NCBI GenBank assembly: GCA_022567275.1
Contig: JADFHH010000057.1
Span: 1 to 8,298, forward strand
Direction of reading: 5' to 3'
Length of the DNA stretch: 8,298 bases
Source: Pseudomonadota bacterium
GTDB lineage: Bacteria; Pseudomonadota; Alphaproteobacteria; Rhizobiales; Methyloligellaceae
Below are positions 6,901 to 8,298 of this stretch, in pieces; position 1 is the first letter of the stretch; each line of letters begins with the position of its first letter. The position numbers and the translations under genes were made by a program. The notes beneath the pieces are model-generated. The model was not told where the DNA came from. It searched no databases and was given only the letters and a program-made list of their open reading frames with translations.

Positions 6901-7508
6901 GGAGTTGTGGCTAACTTGCGTTGTCCAATCTCATTCGCCAGCCTGCGCTCGGCTGCAATCGCCATCTCGGTCAGCGCCTTGATCGTCGCGGCGGGCAGCG
7001 GCGGCGGATTTCCCTTCCAGTCGGGCGGTAGAAAATCGATGAACAGTTCCAGGCCCGCTTCCATGATATTGATCTGGTAGGGCTGTATCAGCGCGATGCG
7101 TATCGCTCTGCCATCGGGATCGCGCCGCACCTGGCCCACATAGTCGGGAATGGCCTCGGGTACATGGCTCACATCGACATCGACGGGTTTGTCGAAAGAC
7201 AGCACGAATATGCCCGCGTCAATATCGTTTTTGTAGTTGGGCAGGTCCGAGAAGCTTATGATGATACGTGCGAATCCCTGCTCATTCGACGCTTTGACCC
7301 CGGCGCTGACGCCGGCGAATGCGGGAGAGAGCACTGCAAGAGCGAAAACCCAGACAAGCATGACAATGATGAACAGCCAGGCGAAAAATTCCAGCACCCA
7401 GCGCACACCGATATCGCCACTATGCGGCTCCAGCACCGTAGGCGCATTTTCTGTCCGCTGCTCGATGACCTTGTAGGGCAAGGCGTCGTTTCCCTGAATA
7501 TCACGCAC
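3966..7508 (-). CDS. Large exported protein with AMIN-like segments and TPR-like C-terminal half; function unknown
   Basis: The protein has 1180 residues from a GTG start. One hydrophobic segment (about 37-60) ends in SPAFA|GVSAG, a plausible signal peptidase site after residue 65, so the body is probably periplasmic. Residues 70-160 and 205-300 resemble AMIN-type beta units (alternating strands, GFARIIISF, FSRLVFQW). An Ala/Pro/Ser-rich linker spans 301-392, and two further beta-rich segments follow (393-480, 500-585). From about 640 to 1120 it is helical with TPR-like spacing, for example around VGRIEEARESYKVAL, LLDQASELLD and ELGRSASAIEILNEI. The tail (1161-1180) is Ser/Lys-rich. AMIN domains bind peptidoglycan or envelope partners, and TPRs bind proteins, so a periplasmic scaffold is likely. 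The gene lies downstream of a MotE-like gene behind CtrA-type boxes, pointing to the flagellar motor. No strong Shine-Dalgarno precedes 7508; an in-frame GTG at 7404-7406 would give a shorter, classical signal peptide (MRWVLEFF onward). The TAA stop lies in the repeat element. Confidence 0.85.
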   Translation of the reverse strand: MRDIQGNDALPYKVIEQRTENAPTVLEPHSGDIGVRWVLEFFAWLFIIVMLVWVFALAVLSPAFAGVSAGVKASNEQGFARIIISFSDLPNYKNDIDAGIFVLSFDKPVDVDVSHVPEAIPDYVGQVRRDPDGRAIRIALIQPYQINIMEAGLELFIDFLPPDWKGNPPPLPAATIKALTEMAIAAERRLANEIGQRKLATTPYKLNVRLGRHPTFSRLVFQWNKFVKFKLTRKGRMVELSFNQSSAVDLSQARADPPKFLQGIDAVKTSAGMAMRLTVDEDVDVRGFREGLSYVLDLTGPDALAEASATAKTAKLKAMISTPSSGENAGAARGASAGIVTRDIDPAALSGTSFAQEQPREPDVTGAAKHPRANSGQAGIPKARAAGAVMENAGASLSFTFQFKEPIAAAIFRRGRSIWSVFDSDARLDLKALRHAGKGMIESVEHLRFDDAQYIRITLKEPQLMHVTYSNNGWHMTIGDMAGGGTNPLTLMRALRGDKQSLIRIKMKNYGQVHWLTDPEIGDRFAVVTAFPPQRNIAKQQELVDFTAFATAQGIVIRPRTDDVAVRLHRDEVLVTSRNGLTLSAGNASQYRAGKKALRETARTGFIDFKPSTVESPGVLSDNIHDMLRQISVAPEKQVNYLRFDLAMLYLANSLYVEALGLLHRMANLDEYVESDPAYNAMRGATLVLMGRQKDARKDFEVHALANATDASLWRGLIATSEQKWAEALRQFKDGADAIGSYRADIQARFRMGAVRAALETGKLTRAAAELNAIPRENLPTSLRARLQLLTARYLDRVGRIEEARESYKVALDSTVQQVVAEARLHSTLLDLRTGKIDREQALKELERLQLFWRGDDIELRTLRALANLYVKEKRYAAGFTVMRNSIDAFPKQEIALKIQDDMKQVFKNLFLHGDSDELDPVRALGLFYGYRELTPVGRLGDDMIRNLANRLIKIDLLDQASELLDHQVNKRLKGAARAQVATRLAMVYLMNHKANLALRAIRRTRQAGLPEDLHTRRNLLEARALSELGRSASAIEILNEIEGPDVDRLKADAYWNAKDWNGASSQLEKMLGGRWRKAKALNEQERLDVLRAAIGYSLADDQFALDRISKKYYSKMVKTADAASFILVTKPIMAKGVAFRNLAKEIAAIGTLDAFMKQFRARYDRTSSKSRSSAKKTAG

Positions 7509-7562
7509 AAAACTGTTACAAGCGTGCGAAATCCACCGGTCGATCCGGCGCCTTCAGGATAG

Positions 7563-7588
7563 TAAAGAAATGATTAACGTCCCCTTAA
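7563..7588 (-). promoter_or_regulatory. Two overlapping CtrA-type boxes upstream of the large TPR gene
   Basis: TTAA-N7-TTAA is exact at 7574-7588. Read on the minus strand, the inner half-site is followed after another 7 bases by TTTA (7566-7563), giving a second box with one mismatch that shares the middle half-site. The exact box lies about 65 to 80 bases upstream of the GTG at 7508. TTAA-N7-TTAA is the known full CtrA recognition sequence in alphaproteobacteria, and CtrA commonly controls flagellar and envelope genes. Another lone TTAA is at 7610-7613. A CCCTTAAGGG palindrome (7582-7591) overlaps the site. I infer that the large gene can be transcribed separately from the motE-like gene under CtrA control; a polymerase site could not be located. 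Confidence 0.6.
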
Positions 7589-7594
7589 GGGCGC

Positions 7595-7632
7595 AGGCGA
7601 TTCCACCCGTTAAATTGCCCGGTCTATCGCCT
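7595..7632 (-). terminator. Weak hairpin just after the motE-like stop
   Basis: AGGCGAT (7595-7601) and ATCGCCT (7626-7632) form a perfect 7-bp inverted repeat with a 24-base loop, starting directly after the motE-like stop codon. No T-run follows on the minus strand, so termination is doubtful; partial read-through into the large gene is equally possible. Confidence 0.25.
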
Positions 7633-8298
7633 CTATTTGCTGTGAATTTTTGGCAGCGAAGCCGTAGCGCGCGGTTTGGGTTTGCCGCGGTTGGCTATTT
7701 CCAGCGTCAACCGCTCGGCCGACGCGGACGTCATGGCCGCTAGAATCGCCGACATGATCCGCGGCTTCATCTGCGAAACCAGATCGACAAGCACATTCAG
7801 CTCCAGCCGGTTGAATAGCCGCGCGGCATCCTTTGGTTTCATGCCGGAATACATGGTCACGAGCCGCTGATATTGGGCATTGCGGAGATCGTCGCGCTTC
7901 TTGAGCACATCCTCGATGCGCGATTCAATCGCCTTGAGTTCGTCGATCCTGGCCTCTACACGCTTATCCGCCGCTTTGAGAAGATTTTCGCGCAAACCCA
8001 GCTCGCGTTCGCGCCGGTCGAGCGCCTTGCGCCGGTTGCCCAACCCTGTCAGAATCGCCAACTCGGCTTTGCTTGTACCAACGGCTGGTCCAGCCATCGC
8101 CAGTCGCGCTTCCTGGGCGGCTTTCTGCTTTACCTCGGATCGAGGCTCCTGCTTTGGCGCGGCCACGGCCGGTTTATCGGCGGGCTTTATCTGCGCCGGC
8201 GTTCCGGATTGCGTATTTTGCGCTTTGGCGGGCACCGTACCCGAGAACATGTAACCGCCACTCAGAAACAAACCCGCGGCCTTGAGCATAAACAGGCA
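7633..8298 (-). CDS. motE: MotE family flagellar motor protein, 5'-truncated by window edge
   Basis: MotE in Sinorhizobium is a periplasmic chaperone for the motor protein MotC; related MgtE_N-domain proteins sit in alphaproteobacterial flagellar clusters. Counted from the ATG at 8287-8289 there are 218 residues, but the frame stays open to the window edge (adding CLF). The ATG falls inside a hydrophobic stretch (LFMLKAAGLFLSGGYMF), so the true start probably lies outside. After this signal or anchor comes a Pro/Ala/Lys-rich linker (20-65), a charged coiled coil (about 75-140, rich in Arg, Glu and Leu), and the MgtE_N-like domain (142-200) with MYSGMKPKDAARLFNRL, VLVDLVSQMKPRIMSAIL and the closing AERLTLEIA. 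The magnesium-channel domain of MgtE is absent, which separates it from the transporter. It lies upstream of the large TPR gene on the same strand, 124 bases away. The assignment to MotE rather than another MgtE_N protein rests on this architecture. Confidence 0.85.
   Translation of the reverse strand, partial: CLFMLKAAGLFLSGGYMFSGTVPAKAQNTQSGTPAQIKPADKPAVAAPKQEPRSEVKQKAAQEARLAMAGPAVGTSKAELAILTGLGNRRKALDRRERELGLRENLLKAADKRVEARIDELKAIESRIEDVLKKRDDLRNAQYQRLVTMYSGMKPKDAARLFNRLELNVLVDLVSQMKPRIMSAILAAMTSASAERLTLEIANRGKPKPRATASLPKIHSK

Noticed and set aside
7633..8298. Magnesium transporter MgtE
   Set aside because: Only the N-terminal MgtE_N-like domain is present, preceded by a coiled coil and a membrane segment; CBS and channel domains are absent, which fits MotE.

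Overview
The window reads as part of an alphaproteobacterial chromosome. The DnaK, DnaJ and PyrF sequences are of alphaproteobacterial type. The right half holds a MotE-type flagellar protein and a TTAA-N7-TTAA site, the consensus for CtrA, the alphaproteobacterial cell-cycle and motility regulator. GC content is high. Genus cannot be fixed from this stretch; a motile, CtrA-containing, rhizobial- or rhodospirillal-like lineage is my inference.

Left block (1-3703, + strand) is housekeeping. It holds the 3' three-quarters of dnaK, then dnaJ, then pyrF (its GTG start overlaps the dnaJ stop by 4 bases), then a 96-residue DUF1330 protein with a strong ribosome binding site. DnaK and DnaJ are partners in the Hsp70 cycle. 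PyrF makes UMP and seems linked to them only by operon position. The DnaK fragment has unusual residues at normally near-invariant ATPase-domain positions, including the arginine that contacts the J-domain in E. coli.

The junction (3701-3968) is wholly occupied by a 268-bp palindromic element. Its ends are perfect 34-bp inverted repeats, and its interior is two diverged, mutually inverted hairpin units around a small central TTCG hairpin. The element ends exactly at the stop codons of the two converging genes, both of which lie in the repeat arms. This is the most unusual structure here; it looks like a MITE- or BIME-like mobile repeat, possibly one inserting at TA.

Right block (3966-8298, - strand) is probably motility or envelope related. 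A 5'-truncated MotE-like protein (membrane segment, coiled coil, MgtE_N-like domain) is followed by a 1180-residue exported protein with several AMIN-like beta segments and a long TPR-like helical C-terminal half. The 124-bp gap between them holds two overlapping CtrA-type boxes, placed to drive the large gene. Together they suggest a CtrA-controlled periplasmic scaffold working with the flagellar motor; the large protein's function is not known to me.
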